Shown here piece after piece: positions 21,301 to 30,150 of a stretch of DNA of 64,000 bases (the stretch's first letter is position 1; the number at the start of each line of letters is the position of its first letter). The stretch spans positions 62,001-126,000 of the forward strand of contig QZDW01000002.1 in the NCBI GenBank assembly GCA_009917545.1. Reading direction: 5' to 3'. Under the pieces are notes generated by a model. It saw only the letters and a list, made by a program, of their open reading frames with translations. It was not told the origin of the DNA and searched no databases. This DNA comes from a bacterium 1XD42-76. Its GTDB lineage: Bacteria; Bacillota; Clostridia; Lachnospirales; Lachnospiraceae. Made by a program: the position numbers and the translations under genes.

Positions 21301-21503
21301 ACAAGCATTCTCAGCGCTTCCTTGGTATTGACATCTCTCAAGTCAGCCACAATCACATCAGCTCTGCCCGCCAGAGCACGCTCCGGCTTGCTGCTCTCAG
21401 AAAATTCGTGCGTAAAATGTTCCAGCGGAGACATTTCCTTTATGATTTCAAACACCCTGCCGGGGCGGCCTGCTAAATAGAAATGGATATGACAATGATA
21501 CAT
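18321..21503 (-). CDS. Hybrid sensor histidine kinase with PAS domains and two receivers
   Basis: Large cytoplasmic signalling kinase of 1060 residues. Order: an N-terminal receiver-like domain (about 1-120, with DVIVADLRD); PAS domains at about 135-250, 255-380 and probably 385-515; HisKA with NMSHDIRTPMNAI (His546); HATPase with DTGIGM and GTGLGMAI; receiver 1 (VVDDDFD, Asp838 in IIDWMLPDMNG); and receiver 2 (LLAEDNELNQE, Asp977 in VLMDVQMPVMNGYEA). No transmembrane helix is obvious. The ATG at 21503 has GGAGGG eight bases upstream; the longer frame to 21590 lacks one. It has its own promoter and terminator and no adjacent partner. The signal is unknown. Confidence 0.92.
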   Translation of the reverse strand: MYHCHIHFYLAGRPGRVFEIIKEMSPLEHFTHEFSESSKPERALAGRADVIVADLRDVNTKEALRMLVSCKSGDAELILLADKEQLSALTESLSEVKDVWTMPMSDGEVRFRFLRWQQSCRMSRELWQTSQYLEATINNVPNLVWYKDKNGIHKKVNDSFCRTVNKTKKQVEGRGHAYIWDVEQDDPACIESENEVMTKRKTCVSEESVKTGDGMRLLTTYKSPLYDFDGSVMGTVGVAIDVTQERAYEQEIIQKNHTLETIFTTMDCGVMCHTIDGSCVLSINRAALEILGYGTLDELLADGFDTVAESVVEEDKTALRESIKDLRKAGDSISVEYRVQHKSGGIRHVMGNVRLIEENGEMFYQRFLLDCTAQKQQERENERRQMELIRALSIDYNLVCYYDLDTGTGKILRLAEDDDNRFDEFFDQELSLEECMERYIEKFAYEEDADFLRQTVSRDKLKEELGKVRQYYLNYRVVIDGEIKYFQLKIVRAGEWDESHGIVLGFHSVDGEVRREMEKKSLLEDALMQANRASRAKSVFLSNMSHDIRTPMNAIVGFTALALTHIDQQERVEEYLKKIMTSGNHLLSLINDVLDMSRIESGKMHLEEKQCRLPDILHELRNILQADIRAKQIELYMDAVDILDEEIYCDKLRLNQVLLNLLSNAVKYTSAGGIVSVRVIEKPGAPAGYANYEFHIKDTGIGMSEEFLSRIFEAFERENNTTISGIQGTGLGMAITKNIVDMMNGTIDVKSEQNAGTEVTVCFTFRLNAEKREVQDIPELKNCRALVVDDDFDTCDSVSYMLSQIGMRAEWTLSGREAVLRTRQALMRSDSYCVYIIDWMLPDMNGIEVTRRIRKETGEDVPIIVLTAYDWADIEEEAKEAGVTAFCSKPLFFSELRECLNSIVNVEEAGEEETDETVVSFHTGRILLAEDNELNQEIATEILTGAGFSIDVAENGKIAVDMLKRSEPGYYQLVLMDVQMPVMNGYEATNLIRRLEDAELASIPVLAMTANTFEEDKREAARCGMNGHIAKPIDMKKLFDTLDRVLEQKKDKGRLPAFQR

Positions 21504-21628
21504 CCCACTTTCCCTCCGTGTTTTGCAGATTGCGTATTGAAGCATGCTTTTGCCACACGCGGATCCCTCTCTGCATGTTTTAAACAGCAAAAAAGAGGGT
21601 TGGTCTTTTACCTTTTTATTCTGTTACT

Positions 21629-21657
21629 ATCATACTATATTTTTTAAATTGAATCAA
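21629..21657 (-). promoter_or_regulatory. Promoter of the hybrid kinase gene
   Basis: TTGATT (21652-21657), 17-bp spacer, TATGAT (21629-21634). The mRNA leader would be about 120 bases. Confidence 0.6.
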
Positions 21658-21712
21658 TTCTTTTTTAAATTTCGCTGTCTTTTTCCTGTACTCCAAATAG
21701 CAAAGCTCTGGT

Positions 21713-22864
21713 TTAAACAGTCCTTCCGCCCAGTCCCATCCCCACGCGCAGCAGCCGGAACATCCTGTCTGCCGCACTGCTGTACAGTTCTTCCGCCCTC
21801 TTCATCGCTTCATCAAGCTCCATCGGCCCGCTGACTGTCGGGAAAATACTCTCCACGCCAAATTCATATATCTTTTCCGCACCGTTCTCCATGCCGCCGA
21901 CGATTGCCACAGCCGGTATCCCCCTCGCCCGGCATCTTTCTCCGATTCCGCCGGGGGCCTTACCAAAAGCGGACTGCCAGTCTATCCGTCCCTCCCCTGT
22001 AATCACCAGATCCGTCCCCTCCAGAAGTCCGTCAAAATCAATCAGGTCAAGGACTGTCTCAATACCGGACTTTAATGTGGCATGAAGGAATCCGCACAGG
22101 GCCGCCCCCAGCCCTCCGGCGGCTCCGGCTCCCGGTATCCGGTCAACCTCCATGCCAAGCTCTGCGCCAAGCACCGCGGCATAATGTTTCATCCCCTTTT
22201 CCAGTTCATCCAGAATCTCCGGGGTACCGCCCTTCTGCTTTCCGAACGTATAGGCGGCCCCGTCCGGACCTGTCAGAGGGTTATTTACGTCGCACATTAC
22301 CGTAAATTCTGCCTCTTTCACCGCAGGATGGAGTCCTGTGATATCAATATCCGCCACGTTTAAAAGATCGGAGCCCGTCCCTTCCAGTTCGTGTCCTTCC
22401 TTATCCAGAAAACGGATTCCCAGTGCCCGCATTGCTCCCATTCCGCCGTCATTGGTAGCGCTCCCTCCAATGGCGATGGAAATCTTCCGATAGCCTGCAT
22501 CCAGGGCATCGCAAATCAGTTCTCCTGTCCCATACGTTGTAGTGTACAGAGGATTTCTCTTCTCAGCCGGAACCATCGGCAGTCCTGACGCCGCCGCCAT
22601 TTCTATCACTGCACAATCCCCGTGAAAAACACCGTAAGAGCTTTCTGTCAGCTCCATGAGCGGCCCATGCACCATGAGACAGCGCTTTGCCCCCTTTGTC
22701 ACAGCAATAACTGCATCTACGGTTCCCTCGCCCCCGTCCGCAATCGGAACTCCAAGCGTTTCACAGCCCGGAAAAACACGCCGGGCTGCCACGGTCAGCA
22801 GCTCTGTTATCTTCTCTGATGATAAGGTTCCTTTAAAAGAATCAGATGCAAATAAAAATTTCAT
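21713..22864 (-). CDS. Glycerate kinase (GlxK/GarK family)
   Basis: Phosphorylates D-glycerate, feeding it into glycolysis. The family hallmarks are present: FASDSFKGTLSSEKI at the N terminus, PIADGGEGTVDAV, the GGSATNDGGMGAMRALG loop, and DLVITGEGRIDWQSAFGKAP towards the C terminus. The ATG at 22864 (383 residues) follows GGGAGAGG; an ATG 18 bases upstream is less well placed. It stands alone with its own promoter and a structured leader. Whether it makes 2- or 3-phosphoglycerate cannot be told from sequence alone. Confidence 0.93.
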   Translation of the reverse strand: MKFLFASDSFKGTLSSEKITELLTVAARRVFPGCETLGVPIADGGEGTVDAVIAVTKGAKRCLMVHGPLMELTESSYGVFHGDCAVIEMAAASGLPMVPAEKRNPLYTTTYGTGELICDALDAGYRKISIAIGGSATNDGGMGAMRALGIRFLDKEGHELEGTGSDLLNVADIDITGLHPAVKEAEFTVMCDVNNPLTGPDGAAYTFGKQKGGTPEILDELEKGMKHYAAVLGAELGMEVDRIPGAGAAGGLGAALCGFLHATLKSGIETVLDLIDFDGLLEGTDLVITGEGRIDWQSAFGKAPGGIGERCRARGIPAVAIVGGMENGAEKIYEFGVESIFPTVSGPMELDEAMKRAEELYSSAADRMFRLLRVGMGLGGRTV

Positions 22865-22897
22865 ATCATACCTCTCCCGCATGTAGAGATCCAGAAA

Positions 22898-22939
22898 GGC
22901 TGCTGCGCGAAAGAATTTCCACTCTCCGGCACAGCAGCC
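22898..22939 (-). promoter_or_regulatory. Leader hairpin of the glycerate kinase gene
   Basis: GGCTGCTG / CAGCAGCC stem between promoter and start codon, followed by TTTCT. A second hairpin (ATTCCATC-TCC-GGATGGAGT) lies near 22969-22990. Together they could be an attenuator or a transcript-stability structure. Confidence 0.4.
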
Positions 22940-23003
22940 CTCTCAAAAGTCTTTTACTCTCCTTGAAGATTCCATCTCCGGATGGAGTCTCCCGCTACGG
23001 TTT

Positions 23004-23032
23004 ATCATACCATCTTCCGGCATAAAACGCAA
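23004..23032 (-). promoter_or_regulatory. Promoter of the glycerate kinase gene
   Basis: TTGCGT (23027-23032), 17-bp spacer, TATGAT (23004-23009). Confidence 0.55.
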
Positions 23033-23064
23033 CTTTCATGATCCGGTATCCTTCTCCGGTTCCC

Positions 23065-24159
23065 CTAAATCCCAAAATATTCCGCAATCTTTTCCATTCT
23101 CAAGGACTGCATTACCTGGAACGGGCAGTGATTATCGCAATGGCCGCAGTGAATGCAATCGGAGGCATGTTTTTCTAAGTTCCTGTAATGATCCGCCGCC
23201 ATCGTGTCACCGGCAGCCGCCAGATCATAATACTTATTCATAAGGCCGACATTCAGCCCCGCAGGGCATGGCTGACAGTGGTTGCAGTAAACACAGTTTC
23301 CGAGCGCATCCTGCGGCGTAAACGTGCCGAGAATCTCATAATCCTTTTCCTCCGCGGAAGCTTTAAGGAATCCCAGAAGCTGCCGGACATCCTCCACACT
23401 GCGGATTCCGGGCAGCACAGTCAATACGCCCGGCCTGTCGAGCGCATACTGGATACACTGGTATCTGGTAAGTTCCTTTCCAAAGGGCGAGGTCTTGGCA
23501 TCCAAAAGCTGTCCGCCGGAAAATGGTTTCATGACAGAGATCCCAATCCCCTCAGCCTCGCAGCGCCGGTAGAGATCCATGCGCTCATCCGTGCTGCCTT
23601 TTGCGTATTCGCCGTGATGATAATCATAGCCAGGGTTAATGGAAAACATCAGCTGCTCGATCACACCTGTATCCAGAATCATATTAGCGATCTTTGGGGT
23701 ATGTGTGGACAGGCCGATATGTCTGACCACCCCCTGCTTCTTAAGATCTGAAAGATACTCGAAGATACCGTTCTCCTGATACGTCTGCCAGTCGGCTTCT
23801 GTGTCAAGGCAGTGGACAAACCCGTAGTCAATATAATCTGTCTTAAGGGTCTTAAGCATCCAGTCTGCCTGCTCCCTGATCTTATCCAGATCCGAAGTCC
23901 TGCCATAACTTCCTGTCTCATAATTCGCACCGAAATGGACCTGGTAATACATGTCCTTTCTCACATCTCCCAGGGCTTTCCCGTAATACTCGAACGTTCT
24001 GGCCCCGGCGGTCGCCAGATCTGCGTAATTCACCCCGTTTTCATGGGCAAGCCGGAGCGCTGCCACTGCCTCCTTCTCTTCGGTATCTGCTATGTAGCTG
24101 GTGCCCAGTCCGATGATACTGAACTTATCCCCTGTCTTTTTGTTTATCCTGTACTCCAT
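23065..24159 (-). CDS. Aldo/keto reductase with C-terminal ferredoxin-type domain
   Basis: AKR-fold oxidoreductase of 364 residues fused to a Cys-rich iron-sulfur segment. The barrel part opens IIGLGTSYIAD and has NYADLATAGARTFEYYGKAL and DYGFVHCLD. From about residue 285 come CVYCNHCQPCPAGLNVG and CIHCGHCDNHCPFQV, two clusters able to hold [4Fe-4S] centres. The ATG at 24159 is chosen because the frame's earlier start at 24219 would lie upstream of the promoter's transcription start. The physiological substrate is unknown; similar proteins are often annotated only as putative oxidoreductases. Confidence 0.9.
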   Translation of the reverse strand: MEYRINKKTGDKFSIIGLGTSYIADTEEKEAVAALRLAHENGVNYADLATAGARTFEYYGKALGDVRKDMYYQVHFGANYETGSYGRTSDLDKIREQADWMLKTLKTDYIDYGFVHCLDTEADWQTYQENGIFEYLSDLKKQGVVRHIGLSTHTPKIANMILDTGVIEQLMFSINPGYDYHHGEYAKGSTDERMDLYRRCEAEGIGISVMKPFSGGQLLDAKTSPFGKELTRYQCIQYALDRPGVLTVLPGIRSVEDVRQLLGFLKASAEEKDYEILGTFTPQDALGNCVYCNHCQPCPAGLNVGLMNKYYDLAAAGDTMAADHYRNLEKHASDCIHCGHCDNHCPFQVMQSLRMEKIAEYFGI

Positions 24160-24193
24160 ACTGAATTTGTCCCCTTTCCTAGACTTTTTTATC

Positions 24194-24224
24194 ATTCTAG
24201 CACCTGAACATGACTCCAAGTCAA
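24194..24224 (-). promoter_or_regulatory. Promoter of the aldo/keto reductase, 19-bp spacer
   Basis: TTGACT (24219-24224), a 19-bp spacer, then TAGAAT (24194-24199). Over-long spacers are typical of promoters remodelled by MerR-family activators. The spacer begins TGGAGTCATG, with only a weak opposing half-site. No merR gene is in the window. Confidence 0.55.
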
Positions 24225-24290
24225 TACAAAATAAAAATTTCTTTTCATTTACGCACGGGTTCGCTATTGGGTTCTTTTTCCTCTTTCCAA

Positions 24291-24510
24291 ATAAGCCTTC
24301 ATGCGCCTACAGGTACATGCATTGCCGTGAATGAATGTGGTTAAGGCGCATTGGGCATACCTGAATGTATGCCGCCTGTCGGCGGCGGACTCTCAAAGTA
24401 AGCCTTTTTGCGCCCACAGGTACATGCAACTATCATAAACGAATGTGGTTAAGACGTATTGGATATACCTGAACTTAAATCGCCTGCGGCGATGGGCTTT
24501 TGCAGTATCA
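24291..24510 (+). repeat. Dispersed 110-bp repeat, tandem copies D and E
   Basis: Two consecutive units (break near 24400). Shared blocks: AAGCCTT(C/T)(A/T)TGCGCC, ACAGGTACATGCA, AATGTGGTTAAG(G/A)CG(C/T)ATTGG, ATACCTGAA, a GCCGCC...GGCGGC or CGCCTGCGGCG hairpin, and a terminal AGTA. The pair lies about 70 bases upstream of the aldo/keto reductase promoter. Confidence 0.88.
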
Positions 24511-24749
24511 AGTCAGCTATTCGGTGTTTATAAATCCTTTGCAAAAATAGTTCTTCGGGCTTGAAAAACAGAGTCGATAATGCTAAAATAATCCATACAA
24601 TCAATGTAATGATGCTGGGGCAAAAGGGCCCTCAATGATACCACGGATTGCTCCGCATTTCATGCTCCTGCAATTCGAAAGCATCCAAAATCCGCTCATT
24701 TTTCTGCGAAAAATGGCTGCTTTTTGGTGTTCTTACGGGTCCCAAGTTC
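24511..24749. other. Intergenic stretch without recognisable gene
   Basis: No convincing frame with a ribosome site on either strand. The minus-strand frames are short. It ends at the strong hairpin at 24750. It could hold a small RNA but nothing identifies one. Confidence 0.5.
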
Positions 24750-24787
24750 AAAAATCCTCATGCAGGCGGGTCTGCATCGGATTTTTT
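24750..24787. terminator. Strong bidirectional terminator without an obvious upstream gene
   Basis: AAAAATCC-TC-ATGCAG loop CTGCAT-C-GGATTTTTT. The T run is suitable in both directions. It lies about 95 bases before the MCP pseudogene and 590 after the reductase start. Confidence 0.8.
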
Positions 24788-24880
24788 GACCGTTTGACCC
24801 TGGTATTACGTAATAAGCCTCTTAAAAAGATTTAAAAAATATCAGGCTTGAATTTTTATTTTTTATCGCAGGGGAAGCTT

Positions 24881-26688
24881 ATGAAATTTCTGACGAATCA
24901 AAAACTCGCCACACGTATTGGCATCATCACCACAGCAATTACCGTTACAGGCATGCTGTTACTCTGGTTTATCGTATCAGGCCGGGCTGCTTCTATGGTG
25001 AAAAATAACATTTCCAATCAGATGATTGACGCTGTAGAATCCAGAGCCGCAATCATCAATGACTATGTAGCCTCAGCTGAAGAATACATGACAGCCTTTG
25101 CACTCAGCAGCGAGGTCCGCGGCCTTCTGGCGAATCCAAAGGATCCGGATCTGTTACAAAAGGGACAGCAGTATACAGAAGATTTTGCTGCCATCAAAGG
25201 CATTTTTGAGGGATTATATATCAGTACGCCCGATACATATGTTCTGACACACACTTCGCAGGGAGCGATTGGAATCACAACCCGGAGCGGCGAATCCTTG
25301 GAGACGTTCCATAACACGATTCTCGCCCGGCCGCAGCTTACGAATCTGGGAATCATGAAATCGCCGGGAACCGGAAGCATGATTCTTTCCATGTATTATC
25401 CGATTTTTGAGGGACAGGACTGTATCGGTTATGTCGGCGCCGGCGTCTATGCCAGCCGGCTGATGGATGTCCTGCTTGATCTGAATATTGAAGGCCTGCC
25501 GAACAGTGAGTACGTATTTTTAAATGTAGATACCGGTACGTATCTGTATCATGAGGACGAATCGCTGCTAAATACCCAGACCACTGATACCGGCTACCAG
25601 GAAATCCTCCAGAAAATCAAAGCGGACGGCAGTACCCAGGCAGGTACTTATTCCTATCGGGACGAAAATGGTGTAACACAGTTGGTCGTCTACAAATATT
25701 TAAAAGACCGAAACTGGGTCTTTATGGTCCGTGACAATGCGTCAGAGGTATACCAGGAGGTCGGAACCGTGCGCATCACAGTAGGGATTCTGTGTGCTGC
25801 CGTAACGGCAATGATCCTTGTTGTGACACTGATAATCCTGTATCGGGAGGGGAAGGAGCTCATGATTATGGAGCATGCCATCCGCCGTCTCGGTAATCTG
25901 GAGCTTTCTGCCGGCCAGGAGCTGGAATCGTTCTATGGCAGAACGGACGAGATCGGCATGATCGCGCAGACAATTCACCATGTCTGCGACTGCCTGCAAA
26001 AGACAATCGACGATATCGGCCGCATTTTGGGCGAAATGGCGGACGGGAACATTGCTGTGGATGTTGTGAAAAATGAGTCCTATTATATTGGTGACTTTAA
26101 AGTACTGGCGGAAAGTCTGAAAAGCATCCGCACTCATCTTACGGATGTAATGCGTAACATTACAGATATCGCACACAAAGTGAACAAAGGCGCCAATCAG
26201 GTATCCGCGGGCGCCCAGGATCTCTCACGGGGAACCATGCTGCAGGAAGATTCCATCAACGGGCTTGTATCCAATATCACTGATATCACTGCGCAAATTC
26301 AGAGCAGCACAGCCCGCTGTAAAGATGCCAGCGAGCTGGTGGACCGGGCCACCGGTTACGCAGCCGAAGCGGCACAGAATACAAACACATTGATTGGCCG
26401 TTCGATTTCTGCGCGAAATCAGGCACGGAATCCACGGATCTTGTCATCTCTGCCATGCAGATTATCAGCGAATGCATCCAGTCCATTAAAAAGCTGATGG
26501 ATGAGATCTCGCTTGCCAGTGTTCAACAGGCAGAAATGATTGTTTCTGTGGAAAACAGAATCAAAGAAGTCTCCAGTGTCACACAGGCCAATTCTGCCGC
26601 TGCTGAGGAGAGCGCGGCGATCTCCACGGAACTGTCCAATCAGGCCCAGACGCTGAGCCAGTTAATCAGCCAGTTCCGAATTCAGTAA
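24881..26688 (+). pseudogene. Methyl-accepting chemotaxis protein, frameshifted and lacking the hairpin tip
   Basis: The start ATG at 24881 follows GGGGAAGC. The first frame gives a membrane helix (about 10-32), a large extracytoplasmic dCache-like sensor (about 35-290), a second helix (about 295-320), a HAMP-like region and the start of the signalling coiled coil (NQVSAGAQDLSRG), then stops at 26497. The remaining coiled coil continues in another frame from about 26410 to the stop at 26688 (KSGTESTDLVISAMQ ... ANSAAAEESAAIS). Compared with the MCPs at 31830-37543 two lesions show: a roughly 75-residue deletion between ...RATGYA and AEAAQNT that removes the CheA/CheW-contacting tip, and a frameshift near SISA/KSGTES. 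It should not signal. Confidence 0.88.
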
Positions 26689-26727
26689 GTTTTTATCTCC
26701 CCTTTCATCGGTTCGCCTATACAACTC

Positions 26728-26778
26728 AAAACCTCACGCTCAGCGCCGGACAATCCGGTTCTCTGAACGTGAGGTTTT
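26728..26778. terminator. Bidirectional terminator
   Basis: AAAACCTCACG paired with CGTGAGGTTTT, with T runs on both sides. It serves the converging MCP pseudogene (plus) and the helicase pseudogene (minus). Confidence 0.88.
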
Positions 26779-26782
26779 AGAT

Positions 26783-29283
26783 TCAATGCTGTTTTCTGGA
26801 AAAAAGCCGGGACAGAATTCCCCTTTTCTTATTCGAAAAATCCGTCGCCTCTCTCATTACTGTCTCTTCCATTTTCTGTGATTCCGCAGCAAAAGTCTTT
26901 TTATCTGAAATCAATGCAATCTCATACTCTTCCAGTTCATGTCCCAGCAGCCGGATGATTTCCAGTTCATCCAGCGCATCACAAACTGCGTTATGCGTTT
27001 CCCGGTAGCGCTTGTTCTGGCGAAGCATTTTCAATACCTCTTCCACACCATATCCCCGTTTCAGCCTGCCTGTCTTAAAGCAGTCCGCAGAGTCCGGTAT
27101 CGCCCAGTTATACTGGCGGTATGCAGCCACACGCATAATATCATACCACTCATATTCCGAATATTCCGGCAGATGTTTCATATCAAATAGCGCATTATAC
27201 GCAAACAGTTTCTGCACTCCATAACTGTGAAGCCACTCTCTGATCTCTGTTAAAGCCCGCTTTCTGGTTACAATACAGGCGTTATTTTCATCAGGACGCA
27301 GTTCGTCGGAAAACATTCCTCCTGCTTTATATTCCGGCGTGATGATATAATATACGGAGTCCATCTTTTTCTTCGTCTTAGAATCGGCGACTACCACACC
27401 AATCGACATCACCTTATCATTCCAGTTTGTCTCCGTATCAATGACCGCAAATGGATATGTCTCTGGCAGATTCCCGGCAGGTTCATGATATTTTTCCAGG
27501 ATTCCCTTCGTCACCGTCCTTGTCAACGCATCCAGAAACGCTTTTTGATCCGGCATCTCTATCTCATATGACGTATTGTCTCTCGTATTCCACAAGATCC
27601 CTCTGGGAAGATCCATCGCTGCCATATAGCTGGCGCATTGCAGGAAATGTTCATGCGTCAGTTCTGACACGAATTTCAGTTCATATACCACATCGTCCTT
27701 CACCACATCGGCGAATCCCTTAGCCGAAAACTGAATTTCTCCATGCTCCCGGTCGGAAAAATCAATCTGACACTCCACCTGTGCATGTTCATCCGGCCTC
27801 AGCCTTGTCCTTAACCGCTCCTTAATCTGTTCACTCTGCTCCTTTGGAACAAGCGGTAGTACAACCTGGGTTCTGTATCGGTTCTGTCTCGTCTCAAGTG
27901 AGACTAAAAATAATATCTTTTCGTCCAAAGAACTGTTCTGTATCTCTTTCGTATATGATTTGGCTAATTCCGGGTTCAGGAGAATCCTCAGTTTGATCGC
28001 TGCGTCGATCTGATAAGCATCGAAAAAGGCTGCCTCCTGGTAAATGCCGATACATGGGGACAGATCAATGAAACCATCCGTACTTCTTATACCAATGGTG
28101 GAATCATCTTCCTTCTCCAGCTTATGTATACTTAACTGAGCAAAACACTGCTCCACATCCTCTTTGTACTTGAAATCAAACATTTCGCTCATGTCCAGGT
28201 CCTCAAATTTCTGGTTCGCCTCTGTCACCGTCGAAAGTGTCTTCTCAGACAGCATTGCCTCATCCGGTTTCACAAATATAATATGATCTTTTCCTCTGCT
28301 GGCGGCAACACAAAAAATATTTCTCAGCACAGCATACGACTGCTGCGGTTTCGATACCCTTACGCGCCAATAGCTTTCCGTAAAATCAAAAACAACGCAA
28401 ATTTTTCTTTCCAGCCCTTTGCTGCTGTCATAGGTTGTAAAGATTGCCGAATCGCCTCCCGGTTCTGATTTTCCCATTGAATCATGATCCGATATCGTCG
28501 CATATACCGTCTCTTTATTAAATTTCCCGGGATAGTTTTCCTCTAAAATATTTAGTGTATCCGCCATCGCCCCTGTCCTTGCTCCCAGACACAGAATATC
28601 TGCCGGAATCTGTTCTGCCAGAAATGGAACGACCGCTTCCTTTGTCATTGTTTCGACTTTGCAGTTATGATTCACCCCTGTAATCGTTTTTTTCCATACC
28701 CTTCCCAGCATAGATGCCAAATCCTCTGACAAGCGGAAACACTGAGTAAATCTCAGCCGGAGATAATCTTCCAGGAATCCTTTCATGAAGGATTCGACCT
28801 TTAATGTCGTTTTATCATATATCTTCTGTTCCATATCGCCGACTGCGATGATCTGTATATGGGATTATGTTCCTTTATTAGCAGTAGTAACTCTGCTAAT
28901 TCCTGTTCAATATCCTGGTACTCGTCAATAATTAACACATCGTATTTCCCGACAGGCGGCCTTTCTTTGATAAAGGTCTGTATCAGATCCGTGACCCCTG
29001 CCGATATCCCGCTTTTCCTCAAAACCGTATATGCGAATCCATGATAGTTCGTCACTGTCACATTTCTCTTTCTGATCCTGGACCTTGCATCTAATTTTAA
29101 AAGCCGGTTATAGGTCAGATACAGGACTGTTTTCGCGCCCGGCAGTTCATTACAAAGGCTCTGAATGGCCGTGGTCTTTCCACTGCCGATGCAGGCGTCT
29201 ACCAGAATATTCCTTCCCTGCAATGCTTCCTCTATAAATAATTGTTGTTCTCCTGATAACTGTAGCCTGAAAGACGCTCCCAT
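26783..29283 (-). pseudogene. SF1 helicase / PD-(D/E)XK nuclease / DEDDh exonuclease fusion, frameshifted
   Basis: Two overlapping frames (29283-28801 and 28834-26783) make one protein of about 833 residues. Frame 1 has a UvrD-like helicase N terminus: Walker A CIGSGKTTAI and Walker B VLIIDEYQDIE. It loses frame after IKEHNP. The other frame resumes with motif III (QIIAVGDMEQKIYD), then motif V (TTYDSSKGLE) and motif VI (FCVAASRGKDHI). Next come a PD-(D/E)XK-like nuclease (KGFADVV ... VYELKFVSELTHEHFLQCASYM) and a DnaQ-type exonuclease (FAVIDTETNW ... FAYNALFDMKHL ... THNAVCDALDELE). A single-base change near 28850 would restore it, so an assembly error is possible. It follows the 74-residue gene at 29308. 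The function is not established; the architecture suggests DNA repair or defence. Confidence 0.82.
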
Positions 29284-29307
29284 ATCAAGTTCCTCGCTTT
29301 CTTATCT

Positions 29308-29532
29308 TTAGACTTGCCGTTCCATGTCGCGTCGCTGCTGCCACTGCAAAACTGCTTTCAGCAGTCTTTCTGCACTTTCTTCCGCCAGGTCATTGGTTCC
29401 CGGCTCACCACAGAAGGCGCGGGATGATATCGCTTTTTTCATGGTGTCAATCTGATTAAGGATGGATTCGGATATAGCATTTGTTTCCTTTGGCAGATCA
29501 AGCAACACATCCTTTAAATAGTCCAAAGTCAT
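29308..29532 (-). CDS. Small hypothetical protein upstream of the helicase fusion
   Basis: A 74-residue, soluble, mostly helical, acidic protein I do not recognise. The ATG at 29532 follows AGAAGGA at six bases. It ends 24 bases before the helicase fusion and on the same strand, so the two are probably co-transcribed. It contains no Cys-rich, membrane or DNA-binding motif. Upstream sequence (29540-29640) is very AT-rich compared with the rest of the window, which hints at acquired DNA. It could be a partner or regulator of the helicase; this is inference from position only. Confidence 0.6.
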   Translation of the reverse strand: MTLDYLKDVLLDLPKETNAISESILNQIDTMKKAISSRAFCGEPGTNDLAEESAERLLKAVLQWQQRRDMERQV

Positions 29533-29756
29533 ACTATATCCTTCTGATATAAGAATATTTGTTTCTGTATATATAAATACAATATTAATATTAGATTTAT
29601 ATAACTATATCAAAAATATGCTAAAAAGACAAGTTTTTCCTTTATCTCAGTCCAATATATCGAACAAATGATTCTGTAATTAGTATTATAATGTTTCTTT
29701 AGGGTGTTAAACTTCTATAAGAACTATAAAATAGTAATCAGAAGTGAGGTAGATAC

Positions 29757-29963
29757 ATGGAAGAAGGAAGATTCAGACACCTTGAAATCAAATTGGACGA
29801 ACAATTGAGATAAGATGAACTTATTAAGAATAAATTTTCTCGCAAATTCAAGATAAATCAGAAACAAATAGACAATTATTGCAAAAACAATATTGCCCGT
29901 TTGGATGTTTACGTTCTCTGTAAATTGTGTACTGTGCTGGAATGCAGGATTGAGACTTACTAA
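29757..29963 (+). pseudogene. Remnant of an XRE-type (Cro/CI) regulator
   Basis: An ATG at 29757 with GTGAGGT upstream opens MEEGRFRHLEIKLDEQLR and meets TAA. The same frame then continues DELIKNKFSRKFKINQKQ ... NNIARLDVYVLCKLCTVLEC to a stop at 29961-29963. The second part resembles small XRE regulators (DNNKVTR-YVLxKLCxALxC pattern), but the helix-turn-helix centre is shortened. So there is one in-frame nonsense codon plus probable internal loss. Divergent from the helicase cluster, so it may once have regulated it. Confidence 0.6.
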
Positions 29964-30150
29964 AGTTTCATCCCTTTATCGAAAAAGCTGAGCCATGCTC
30001 TTCCGTTCACATTTAACTTGACAAACCCTTTATTATAGCAAAATCTCTTACATTATTCTTTTGGTCCAGTTCAGGATTTCTATCTCTCCATGCTTTCGCA
30101 ATAAATACGAATAACACAACGTCTAAAATATCCGCACCCAAACAATGCAT

